Part shown: piece after piece, positions 1-5,461 of the stretch
Layout of the letters: each line of letters begins with the position of its first letter
Position numbering within the stretch: position 1 is the stretch's first letter
DNA from: Myxococcales bacterium
GTDB lineage: Bacteria; Myxococcota; Polyangia; Fen-1088
NCBI GenBank assembly: GCA_003157315.1
Contig: PMJE01000231.1
Span: 1 to 5,461 of the forward strand
Reading direction: 5' to 3'
DNA: 5,461 nt
Translations under genes and position numbers: made by a program
The notes under the pieces: generated by a model
Databases searched by the model: none
What the model was told of the DNA's origin: nothing
The model's input: the letters and a program-made list of their open reading frames with translations, nothing else

Positions 1-53
1 CCAGCAATGGGTAGAACGGCGGACACAACAAGTACTAGAAACATTCGCTTCAT
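1..53 (-). CDS. N-terminus of an exported protein (partial, runs off left edge)
   Basis: Reading leftwards from the ATG at 53-51 gives MKRMFLVLVVSAVLPIAG, a classic Sec signal: two basic residues (K2, R3) followed by a hydrophobic core of about ten residues. A perfect AAGGAGG Shine-Dalgarno lies at 67-61, 7 nt before the ATG, which makes the start convincing although only 17 full codons and two bases of the next are in the window. The visible end, I-A-G, would complete a lipobox if the next residue is Cys, so a lipoprotein is possible; the deciding codon lies outside the window. The gene is divergent from pyruvate kinase. The function of the mature protein cannot be inferred. Confidence 0.72.
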   Translation of the reverse strand, partial: MKRMFLVLVVSAVLPIA

Positions 54-183
54 CGGGATCCCTCCTTGACGTTTAGCGTCTCAAGTCGGAGATAATACAG
101 ATCAAGAGAAAATCCGCCAGAACTTAAACACCTTGCAGCAGGGCGTGACCTTCTGCGACCATAGGCGCGTCAGGAGGGCACGA
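54..183. promoter_or_regulatory. Divergent intergenic region with candidate pyk promoter
   Basis: This 130-bp gap separates two divergent starts. On the plus strand TTGACG (66-71) and GATAAT (91-96) resemble sigma-70 -35 and -10 boxes, but the 19-bp spacing is longer than the preferred 17. If used, the pyk transcript would have a leader of about 80 nt. The AT-rich patch at 92-97 also reads TATTAT on the minus strand and could serve as a -10 for the leftward gene, but I see no matching -35. An imperfect inverted repeat, TTGACG and CGTCTCAA with a 2-base bulge, spans 66-84 over the -35 box and could be an operator. All of this is pattern matching. Confidence 0.35.
172..178 (+). promoter_or_regulatory. 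Shine-Dalgarno fixing the pyk start
   Basis: AGGAGGG sits 5 nt before the ATG at 184. It favours that ATG over the in-frame TTG at 133, which has no comparable site and would add 17 residues with no place in the pyruvate kinase fold. Confidence 0.8.
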
Positions 184-1596
184 ATGCGTAAAGTAAAGAT
201 CGTCTGTACCCTGGGCCCTGCGACCGCGGGTGTTCCCCGCCTGGTGGAGCTTATCGAGGCGGGCATGGACGTCGCGCGCCTGAATTTCTCGCACGGTGAC
301 TACGCCACTCACCGCAAGACCTACGATGAGGTACGCGCGGCGGCCCACCAGGTGGGCCGGCCCATCACCCTATTCGCCGACCTTTGTGGCCCAAAGATTC
401 GGGTAGGACGCATGACCGGCGGTCAGGTGCTGCTCGAAAAAGGAAAGAGCATCTGCCTGACTACCACCGAGGTGCTGGGCACCAGCGAACGGGTTTCGCA
501 CACCTACTTGCCGCTGGCGCGCGACGTGAAGCCCGGTGATCCCATCCTGCTTGACGATGGTCTCTTGCAGCTCCAGGTAGAGTCGATCAAGGGCGACGAT
601 GTGGTCTGTCGAGTGGTCGACGGCGGCATGCTGAAAGACAGGAAAGGCATGAACCTTCCGGGCTCGGCCTTGTCGGTGCCAGCGCTGACCGAAAAGGACA
701 AGAAGGACATTGTGTTCGGCCGCGAGTTGGGCGTGGACTGGTTCGCCCTGTCGTTTGTGCGGACTCCGCAGGATGTGAAAGAAGCCAAAGAGTTGGCCGG
801 CGGGATCCCGATCATCGCCAAGATCGAAAAGCCGGAAGCGGTCGCCCGTCTCGACGAGATTCTCGACGTCACCGACGCGGTCATGGTGGCGCGCGGGGAT
901 CTGGGTGTGGAAGCCGGGCACGAGAAGGTGCCTCTCATCCAGAAGCGAATCTTGCGTGACATCAAGCTGCACGCCAAACCCGCCATCACCGCCACCCAGA
1001 TGCTCGATTCCATGATCAAGAATCCGCGGCCCACGCGCGCCGAAGTTTCCGACGTGGCCAACGCGGTTCTCGACGGTACCGACGCGGTCATGCTCTCGGC
1101 CGAGACCTCGGTGGGCGACTATCCGGTCGAAGCGGTCAAGACCTTGGCGCGCATCATCGACGAGATCGAAGGCAGCGAGTACTACCACAAGTTTTGGAAG
1201 GAACGGCCTGACGTGACCGAGCGGACCTACTCCAGCTCGATAGCCGACGCGGCCGCGGAGATTGCCGAGGATCTCAAGCTGGCGGCCATCGCGGTGTACA
1301 CCGAGAGCGGACATTCGGCAGCCCTGCTCTCCGCGCAGCGCCCCTTGTCCAATATCGTGGCGTTCTCGCGACACGACACCGTACTGCACCGGCTGGGTCT
1401 CTACTGGGGCGTGTACCCGCTGTTTGGCGCCTGGGTCAAGGGTGTCTCGGGCGTGATCGAACAGGCCGAGCGCGAGATCTGTTCCCACGGCATGGCCAAA
1501 CCCGGAGACGACATCATCGTCACCTACGGGGTGGTGATCAGGGACGAGCCCTTCCAGACCAACATGCTCACGCTACACAAGATCAGCGGCGGTTGA
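184..1596 (+). CDS. pyk: Pyruvate kinase
   Basis: This enzyme transfers phosphate from phosphoenolpyruvate to ADP, giving pyruvate and ATP in the last step of glycolysis, in the cytoplasm, usually as a homotetramer. The 470-residue protein has the family's normal length (E. coli PykF is also 470). Visible landmarks are the N-terminal KIVCTLGPAT (5-14), ARLNFSHG (31-38, substrate-binding Arg32), the small B domain at roughly 72-160, the active-site signature IAKIEKPEA (211-219, catalytic Lys213, metal ligand Glu215), ARGDLG (236-241, metal ligand Asp239), ATQMLDSM (270-277, Thr271) and a C-terminal regulatory domain from about 345. In that domain T-E-S-G-H-S-A (373-379) matches the phosphate-binding loop of the allosteric site, so effector control by a sugar phosphate is plausible. 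In DLCGPKIRVG (66-75) Lys71 replaces the usual Glu, a mark of K+-independent enzymes. The ATG is chosen from its Shine-Dalgarno. The gene ends 3 nt from the convergent radical SAM gene. Confidence 0.99.
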   Translation: MRKVKIVCTLGPATAGVPRLVELIEAGMDVARLNFSHGDYATHRKTYDEVRAAAHQVGRPITLFADLCGPKIRVGRMTGGQVLLEKGKSICLTTTEVLGTSERVSHTYLPLARDVKPGDPILLDDGLLQLQVESIKGDDVVCRVVDGGMLKDRKGMNLPGSALSVPALTEKDKKDIVFGRELGVDWFALSFVRTPQDVKEAKELAGGIPIIAKIEKPEAVARLDEILDVTDAVMVARGDLGVEAGHEKVPLIQKRILRDIKLHAKPAITATQMLDSMIKNPRPTRAEVSDVANAVLDGTDAVMLSAETSVGDYPVEAVKTLARIIDEIEGSEYYHKFWKERPDVTERTYSSSIADAAAEIAEDLKLAAIAVYTESGHSAALLSAQRPLSNIVAFSRHDTVLHRLGLYWGVYPLFGAWVKGVSGVIEQAEREICSHGMAKPGDDIIVTYGVVIRDEPFQTNMLTLHKISGG

Positions 1597-1599
1597 TCG

Positions 1600-3462
1600 T
1601 CACGAATCGCGCGTGGCCGCGCGCACGAAGCTACGGGCGAGTCTTGCGCGGGGCATGGGAAATCCAAACCAACTGCGCACATCAGCGTGCAAGCCCGCGC
1701 CGTGCATGAAATTGTAGAGCGCGCGACGCAGACCAGGAGCGAAAGGAGCCGGATCCTCGCCGGCGGACTCGGCGAACGGGATCTCGTTGCGCGAAAAGCT
1801 GCTGGGCTGACGATCGAGGATCCGAATTCCAAGCTGGTCCGCTTCGCGAAAGGCTGGGCTGTGCACGGTCAGCGCAAAACGGTGCCAGTAGGCCGAATGG
1901 AGAAAGCCGGCAGCAAAGAGCTGGCGGATCAACTCGAGCGCGTCCACGGTTTCCTGCGCAGTCTGCGTGGGATAGCCGTACATGAGATAGGCGTGGACCA
2001 ACACCCCGGCGCGCGCAAAGGCGGCCATCACGCGCGTGGCCTGCCCCAAGTCGAAGCCCTTGCGCTGCAGCGCCAGCAACCGATCGGTACCGCATTCCAA
2101 TCCGCCAGTGACTGCCAGACAACCGGAATGCGCCAGCAGGCCGGCGAGTGCCGGCGTGAAGTGTCGCTCGAAACGGATGTTGGTCCACCAGTTCACGACC
2201 AGGCCGTGGTCGAGAATACGCCGGGCCACCGCCGCGAGCAGGGCCGGAGGCGCGGCTTCGTCCACGAAGTGAAAGCTTCGCTCGCCGGTTCGGGCCATCG
2301 CCGCCTCCATCCAGCCCACGATGGTTCCGGCATCGGCCGGATCGAAACGGCTGATGGAGTCGAGACAGGTGTCGCAGAAAGTGCAGCGGTGCCAGTAGCA
2401 CCCGTGCGCCAAGGTAAGTTTGAGCCAGCGTCGTTCTGACCAAAGCCGGTGCATGGGGTTGGGACTTTCGGCCATGGCCAAGTAGCCGAGGGTGAGAAGC
2501 GACGAAAAGTCAGGCGCAGGTCGGTCGCGGTGGCGCAGCACCGGCGCTGTGACGTCGTCCCGCCAGACCACGCGGCCGCGCCGGCGCACGCGGGTGCGCA
2601 CCAGGGTTCCCCTCTCAACAATCCGAAGCAAAGGTATTTCTCCGTCGTCGTAGGTCACATAGTCAAAGTCATCGAACAGGCGCGGATCAGAAAGTTCGCG
2701 CAGCTCGGTGTTGACGTAGCCGCCGCCCAGGACCGTGGCGACGCGCGGATCGAGCGCCTTCATTCGGCGGGCGATGCGAAGCGCAGCGTAGAGCGTGCCA
2801 GGGAAGGGAACCGTGATTCCCACCACGCGTGGCTGGTGGCAGCGCCAGGCGGTTTCGGCTTGCTCGTCGATCCAGCGGTCGATCAGACTGCGACGCCCGG
2901 ACAGCGCCAGGTGCAGCGACTCGAAATCACCGATGGTCGCCAGGCGTTCAGCATAGCGGGCCAATTCGAAACGATCGTCCACGCCGTCGTGCACAGCGTC
3001 CGCAATTTCGTCGAGAAACAGGCTGCCCCGGTGGCGCGCCAGTGCGGCTTCGTCGTCACACGGAAAAAGCTCACGCATGGATGCGAAGCGCGGGCCTTCC
3101 GGCAGGCCTTCGGGATGAAGCAAGTCCTGCTGCAGTTCCGGCGCGCATCCTTGCAAGAAATCCACCACGCTCGGGACGGCACATTCAATCTCCGTCGCGT
3201 GGGCGAGAAAGTGCTGCACCGACGGTGGGCGGCGCCGGCCGGCGAAGCGGCGCCGCAGCGTACGTTTCACTTCGCGCACGCCTTGCGGCGAAAACAGCCG
3301 CAGGGCCAACCCCAGCGAAAGATCCTCCTGCACCACTGTGTGCCCATGGCGGCGCAGAAACGCGGCCAACATCGGCGCCGCAGGGTACGCCGTGTTGAAT
3401 TGCACCATGGGCGGCGTGATGAGAAGCACGGGCATCAAGCGATGAAGTCCCCTACCGGCCAT
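1600..3462 (-). CDS. Radical SAM protein with split cobalamin-binding-like N-terminal domain
   Basis: Radical SAM enzymes use a [4Fe-4S] cluster to cleave S-adenosylmethionine into a radical. The substrate here is unknown. Residue numbers count from the ATG at 3462 (620 aa). Residues 11-55 (PVLLITPP, then RRHGH and QEDLSLGL) and 210-255 (VVGITVPFPGTL, then VLGGGYVNTEL) look like the two halves of a cobalamin-binding-type Rossmann domain, separated by about 150 residues of mostly helical sequence. The DxHxxG cobalamin motif is not seen. The cluster motif is GCYWHRCTFC (354-363: Cys355, Cys360, Cys363), spaced C-x4-C-x2-C, with a further Cys at 366. FHFVDEAAPP (397-406), GGLECGTDRLL (453-463) and YGYPTQT (495-501) match later barrel motifs of the B12-binding radical SAM group. 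The first ATG has no clear Shine-Dalgarno. AGGGGA at 3453-3448 lies 9 nt before an in-frame TTG (3438) and 12 nt before an ATG (3435) that opens directly with MPVLLITPP, so the true start is probably 24-27 nt further in. Neighbours give no clue to substrate. Confidence 0.93.
   Translation of the reverse strand: MAGRGLHRLMPVLLITPPMVQFNTAYPAAPMLAAFLRRHGHTVVQEDLSLGLALRLFSPQGVREVKRTLRRRFAGRRRPPSVQHFLAHATEIECAVPSVVDFLQGCAPELQQDLLHPEGLPEGPRFASMRELFPCDDEAALARHRGSLFLDEIADAVHDGVDDRFELARYAERLATIGDFESLHLALSGRRSLIDRWIDEQAETAWRCHQPRVVGITVPFPGTLYAALRIARRMKALDPRVATVLGGGYVNTELRELSDPRLFDDFDYVTYDDGEIPLLRIVERGTLVRTRVRRRGRVVWRDDVTAPVLRHRDRPAPDFSSLLTLGYLAMAESPNPMHRLWSERRWLKLTLAHGCYWHRCTFCDTCLDSISRFDPADAGTIVGWMEAAMARTGERSFHFVDEAAPPALLAAVARRILDHGLVVNWWTNIRFERHFTPALAGLLAHSGCLAVTGGLECGTDRLLALQRKGFDLGQATRVMAAFARAGVLVHAYLMYGYPTQTAQETVDALELIRQLFAAGFLHSAYWHRFALTVHSPAFREADQLGIRILDRQPSSFSRNEIPFAESAGEDPAPFAPGLRRALYNFMHGAGLHADVRSWFGFPMPRARLARSFVRAATRDS
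1608..1623. terminator. GC hairpin just past pyk (weak candidate)
   Basis: CGCGCG, a TGGC loop and CGCGCG form a perfect 6-bp GC stem 11 nt after the pyk stop, inside the last codons of the opposing radical SAM gene. It could end pyk transcription or reduce head-on read-through. No T-tract follows on either strand, and alternating CG runs are common in GC-rich coding DNA, so this is only a candidate. Confidence 0.2.
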
Positions 3463-3561
3463 GCGCGTCGGCGCAGTCGAGCTTCACGCCAGCGGCGGTC
3501 GGGCGCTTGACCATGGACGCGAGTCTACATATGTTGCTGGTGCGACGCCACGCGGGCGGAA

Positions 3562-3786
3562 GTGCCGAGACGGATCAATGGATCTGAATCGTCTGTTGAA
3601 GGCCGCGCCGTGGGCGACGCGTTGGCCGGAAATGGAATCTTGGTTCGCAGCCCATCATTGCGCGGCGTGGCCGAGGAGGCGCCTGGTGCGTACGAAGATG
3701 TCGGCGCGGTCGTGGATGCTGCCGAACAGGTAGGACTGGCACGCAAGGTGGCTCGCCTGCGGCCACTGATCTGTGTCAAAGGGTAG
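3562..3786 (+). pseudogene. rtcB: C-terminal remnant of an RtcB-type RNA ligase gene
   Basis: Full RtcB joins RNA 2',3'-cyclic phosphate or 3'-phosphate ends to 5'-OH ends using GTP and Mn2+, and is about 400-480 residues long. Here only the last ~62 residues are recognisable, from about 3600. They include GILVRSPSLRGVAEEAPGAY, then EDVGAVVDAAEQ and the terminal ARLRPLICVKG, which match the conserved RtcB tail (E. coli RtcB ends in VVCVKG). The frame is open back to a TGA at 3508, but residues before the match (DATRAEVPRRINGSESS) do not resemble RtcB. The HGAGR-type motif and all metal and guanylylation residues that should precede it are absent, because the radical SAM gene begins at 3462 in the other direction. 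The GTG at 3562 has GGGCGGA directly against it with no spacer, so translation is unlikely. The well-preserved tail suggests fairly recent truncation. A retained short peptide gene is the alternative. Confidence 0.75.
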
Positions 3787-3795
3787 ACTGCAAAC

Positions 3796-3817
3796 CTGAC
3801 GGACAGGAATCCGTCAG
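3796..3817. terminator. Perfect 8-bp inverted repeat after the rtcB remnant (terminator or operator)
   Basis: CTGACGGA, a 6-nt spacer (CAGGAA) and TCCGTCAG form a perfect dyad 9 nt after the rtcB stop codon. A second short hairpin, CTCAG-ATTT-CTGAG (3819-3832), follows at once. The position fits the ancestral rtcB terminator, but no T-run follows either stem. A 22-bp perfect dyad is also a typical operator shape, and it lies about 105 bp before the transcription start predicted from the sigma-54-like site at 3885-3900, in the range used by enhancer-binding activators. Confidence 0.4.
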
Positions 3818-3884
3818 TCTCAGATTTCTGAGGGAGATGCAGGCGATTCTCGCGTCTTCGCAGCGGAATCGCACGCGTGGCTGG

Positions 3885-3900
3885 CGGCATCGGGTTTGCA
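3885..3900 (+). promoter_or_regulatory. Candidate sigma-54 (-24/-12) promoter
   Basis: CGGCATCGGGTTTGCA matches the sigma-54 consensus TGGCACG-N4-TTGCA at 9 of 12 fixed positions. It keeps the essential GG (3886-3887) and GC (3898-3899) with the correct 10-nt spacing and an intact TTGCA. It would start transcription near 3911, giving a 35-nt leader that contains the Shine-Dalgarno of the Cys-rich protein gene. I found no better sigma-70-type pair in 3787-3945. Chance matches are frequent in GC-rich DNA. Confidence 0.3.
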
Positions 3901-3930
3901 CAGTCAGGATTGAAGACAAGCGTCCGTCGA

Positions 3931-3937
3931 AAAGGAG
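3931..3937 (+). promoter_or_regulatory. Shine-Dalgarno fixing the start of the Cys-rich protein
   Basis: AAAGGAG lies 8 nt before the ATG at 3946. It favours that start over the in-frame GTG at 3877, which would place 23 non-signal residues in front of the signal peptide. Confidence 0.78.
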
Positions 3938-3945
3938 CCCGAGTT

Positions 3946-5187
3946 ATGTTGATCAGCGTCTTGCAGCCTTCGCGTCACGTCTTCACGATCTCAGCCACCG
4001 TCTTGCTGTTGGTTGGCGGGCTGGGCCGGACCGCCGCAGCCAAGGATTGCTCGATCGACTCGGATTGCGACACCGGGTATCAGTGCGTCTTTGCGCAGGC
4101 CATTGACGGGACCGCGGGTGCGGGAGGAAGCACAGCGAGTTCCGGGGCTGGGGCAGTCACCGAGGCGCCCGTGCTCGCGATGGACGCAGGCGCTGCGCCG
4201 CTTTTCGTCGGGGCGGATGCTGGGCTGTCGCTTGCGGGACCCGTGCCCACCGGAATCTGCCAGCCCAAACCCATCGTTTGTACTACCGTGGCCGACTGTC
4301 CCAGCGTTGACTTCGATTGCGTGATGGACATGATTCCGACCATCGCCCCCGCCTGTCCGGCGGGCACGAAGTGCGAACCGCCACAGCAGACCAGCACCAC
4401 CGGAACTTGCGTGGCCAAACCGCACGCGTGCAGCACGGCCGCTGATTGCCCGGCGCCACTGACTTGTCAGGCTGAGCAAGGGACGTGCTCGGGAGGTGCG
4501 AGTGTGGCGCCCGACGGGACCGTAACTGCCGTGCCCGGTACCTGCACGCCTGGACCGTCGGTATGTACCTGGGTACCGGTGACCTGCGCCACTGATAGCG
4601 ATTGCGCGGACCCGCTCTATCAATGTGTGAAGGTCAGCGAATCGGGTTGGTGTTCCGGTTCGGGCGGGACCTGCGCAGCGGGCGAGACCTGCCCGTCGCC
4701 GCCCACCTGCGGCAGCACTGCGGTCATGAACTGCATGCCCAAGCCCATGAACTGCGCATGTGGTTCGTGTCCCGCAGGCGCCATGTGCGGAGCATGCCTG
4801 ACCTGTCCCGCGGGCTGGAGCTGTTTCGATTTCTCCAACTACAATGGCGGCGTCCGACCGATCTGGAGTCCAAACGCGCCCGACAAGTCCTGCCTGCCCG
4901 ACGGAATCATCTTGGCGACGGAAGGGCATGCCTCGGACGGTGGTCAGTTTGCGGAGAATTCGGGAGGGGGTGGGAGTGCGTCGACCCCGCCTGCGGTGAG
5001 TCCGGTGTCCCCCACGCGCAACGGCGCGGCTGGAAGTGCAGGCGGAGAGGACTCGGCCGCGGCCACGGCGCCCGCTAGCGGTTGCGCCTACGGCGGCAAC
5101 CAGGCAGGCCCGATCAGCCTGTGGCTGGCTCTTGCCATGGCCGGGCTGGTGGCTCGGCTGGCACGTCGGCGCACCCGCGTTCGCTGA
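3946..5187 (+). CDS. Cys-rich secreted surface protein with MYXO-CTERM sorting signal
   Basis: This 413-residue protein has no enzyme motif I recognise. Residues 1-32 form a Sec signal peptide: hydrophobic core FTISATVLLLVGGLG, then TAAA before KDC, with likely cleavage after Ala32. The ectodomain holds 32 cysteines, an even number that suits full disulfide pairing outside the cytoplasm. Four C-x5-C-x5/6-C units occur at Cys35-41-47, 112-118-125, 162-168-174 and 214-220-227, and four C-x2-[KG]-P-x2-C linkers at 105-112, 155-162, 200-207 and 263-270, giving an array with a period of about 45-50 residues. A denser Cys cluster (Cys270-293) follows. Gly/Ala/Ser-rich linkers span about 55-100 and 330-378. 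The C-terminus has SGCAYGG (Cys380), a hydrophobic segment (about 389-404) and RLARRRTRVR. This is the three-part MYXO-CTERM signal, which is known to be cut by a myxosortase and anchored at the cell surface. A structural or binding role at the cell surface is likely; the ligand is unknown. Confidence 0.9.
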   Translation: MLISVLQPSRHVFTISATVLLLVGGLGRTAAAKDCSIDSDCDTGYQCVFAQAIDGTAGAGGSTASSGAGAVTEAPVLAMDAGAAPLFVGADAGLSLAGPVPTGICQPKPIVCTTVADCPSVDFDCVMDMIPTIAPACPAGTKCEPPQQTSTTGTCVAKPHACSTAADCPAPLTCQAEQGTCSGGASVAPDGTVTAVPGTCTPGPSVCTWVPVTCATDSDCADPLYQCVKVSESGWCSGSGGTCAAGETCPSPPTCGSTAVMNCMPKPMNCACGSCPAGAMCGACLTCPAGWSCFDFSNYNGGVRPIWSPNAPDKSCLPDGIILATEGHASDGGQFAENSGGGGSASTPPAVSPVSPTRNGAAGSAGGEDSAAATAPASGCAYGGNQAGPISLWLALAMAGLVARLARRRTRVR

Positions 5188-5225
5188 GCGCGTTGTCTGA
5201 GCGGTGGCTCGATCCGCAGAAAGAA

Positions 5226-5244
5226 TCTTCGCAGCTCGCGAAGA
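5226..5244. terminator. 7-bp hairpin in the 5188-5287 gap
   Basis: TCTTCGC, loop AGCTC and GCGAAGA form a perfect 7-bp stem 38 nt after the stop of the Cys-rich protein. On the plus strand no T-run follows. On the minus strand it is followed by TTCTTTCTGC, so it looks more like a terminator for leftward transcripts, though no minus-strand gene to its right is visible in the window. It may still end the upstream transcript weakly. Confidence 0.3.
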
Positions 5245-5287
5245 AATGGGGCGTTGGCAGTAAGATCGGCGCTACCAGGACCGCACC

Positions 5288-5461
5288 ATGGCTATCGAGC
5301 GCGAGATGCTGGCGTCCCCCACGCCGGAAGATCGCGAGGCGATCCGAACCCGGCTGAAGGCTATCGAACAAGCCGTGAACCAGCTCAAGCTGCCGCTGGC
5401 CTTTGCTGATCAGCTCTGCGTGCTGCGCGACCACGTTGCCACGGTCAGCCGCCGCTTGCAG
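5288..5461 (+). CDS. N-terminus of an unidentified protein (partial, runs off right edge)
   Basis: An ATG at 5288 opens a frame with no stop through the last base (58 codons), preceded by AGGA at 5277-5280 with 7-nt spacing. The peptide begins MAIEREMLASPTPEDREAI and continues with TRLKAIEQAVNQLK and LRDHVATVSRRLQ. It is charged, without a signal peptide or membrane segment, and looks helical with regularly spaced Leu, Ile and Val. That suggests a cytoplasmic helical or coiled-coil start. I do not recognise a family. It lies 100 bp after the Cys-rich protein gene in the same direction, with a hairpin between them, so an operon is uncertain. Confidence 0.62.
   Translation, partial: MAIEREMLASPTPEDREAIRTRLKAIEQAVNQLKLPLAFADQLCVLRDHVATVSRRLQ

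Noticed and set aside
133..183. TTG at 133 as the pyk start
   Set aside because: No Shine-Dalgarno, and it adds 17 residues not seen in pyruvate kinases; the ATG at 184 has a strong site and the family's usual N-terminus.
370..1488. Long minus-strand open frame (372 aa) opposite pyruvate kinase
   Set aside because: It lies wholly antisense to an unmistakable pyk gene, and its His/Arg/Gly-rich product has no recognisable motif. Long antisense frames are expected in GC-rich coding DNA.
2449..3510. Plus-strand open frame of 353 aa opposite the radical SAM gene
   Set aside because: It is antisense to a gene with clear family motifs; the product is low-complexity and rich in Arg, His and Ala without domains.
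3531..3600. Frameshifted continuation of RtcB upstream of the remnant
   Set aside because: I read the other two plus frames looking for the HGAGR and SR motifs. One gives only a vague GAT-PRGRK resemblance, too weak to claim as homologous.
3525..3890. Minus-strand 121-aa frame over the rtcB remnant
   Set aside because: It is antisense to recognisable RtcB codons, with Ser/Arg/Pro-rich composition typical of a shadow frame.
3991..4929. Minus-strand 312-aa frame opposite the Cys-rich protein
   Set aside because: The plus strand has a signal peptide, Shine-Dalgarno, Cys repeats and a sorting signal; the antisense product shows no coherent features.
5082..5357. 91-aa plus-strand frame across the end of the Cys-rich gene
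   Set aside because: It starts inside the sorting-signal codons in another frame, crosses the intergenic hairpin and overlaps the better-supported start at 5288.
1..5461. CRISPR array, tRNA, rRNA, insertion sequence or defence system
   Set aside because: No regularly spaced direct repeats, cloverleaf-like segments, transposase motifs or terminal inverted repeats were seen on either strand.

Overview
The window looks like chromosomal DNA from a high-GC member of the Myxococcota (myxobacteria, former Deltaproteobacteria). The strongest evidence is the protein at 3946-5187. It has a signal peptide, a Cys-rich ectodomain, and a C-terminus made of a Gly-Cys signature, one hydrophobic segment and an Arg-rich end, which is the MYXO-CTERM sorting-signal layout. 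G+C-rich codon usage throughout agrees. This assignment is inferred from family knowledge; no marker gene for taxonomy is present.

Layout from left to right: (1) the first 18 codons of a minus-strand exported protein (1-53) with a perfect Shine-Dalgarno; (2) a 130-bp divergent intergenic region; (3) a complete pyruvate kinase gene (184-1596, +) carrying the residues of the K+-independent subgroup; (4) a complete minus-strand radical SAM gene (1600-3462), convergent with pyk and separated from it by only 3 nt; (5) a stretch without an intact gene (3463-3945) holding the last ~62 codons of an RtcB RNA ligase gene as a decayed remnant (ending 3786), a perfect 8-bp inverted repeat just after it, and a possible sigma-54 promoter; (6) the Cys-rich MYXO-CTERM surface protein (3946-5187, +); (7) a 100-bp gap with a hairpin; (8) the first 58 codons of an unidentified plus-strand gene running off the right edge (5288-5461).

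The genes do not form an obvious pathway. Pyruvate kinase is central metabolism, the radical SAM protein is an orphan enzyme of unknown substrate, and the Cys-rich protein is a predicted surface-anchored product. The most informative features are the truncated rtcB end, which marks an old rearrangement or deletion beside the radical SAM gene; the non-canonical C-x4-C-x2-C cluster motif and split cobalamin-type domain of the radical SAM protein; and the repeated cysteine modules of the surface protein. I see no CRISPR array, tRNA, rRNA, insertion sequence or defence system, and nothing that clearly amounts to a new multi-gene system.
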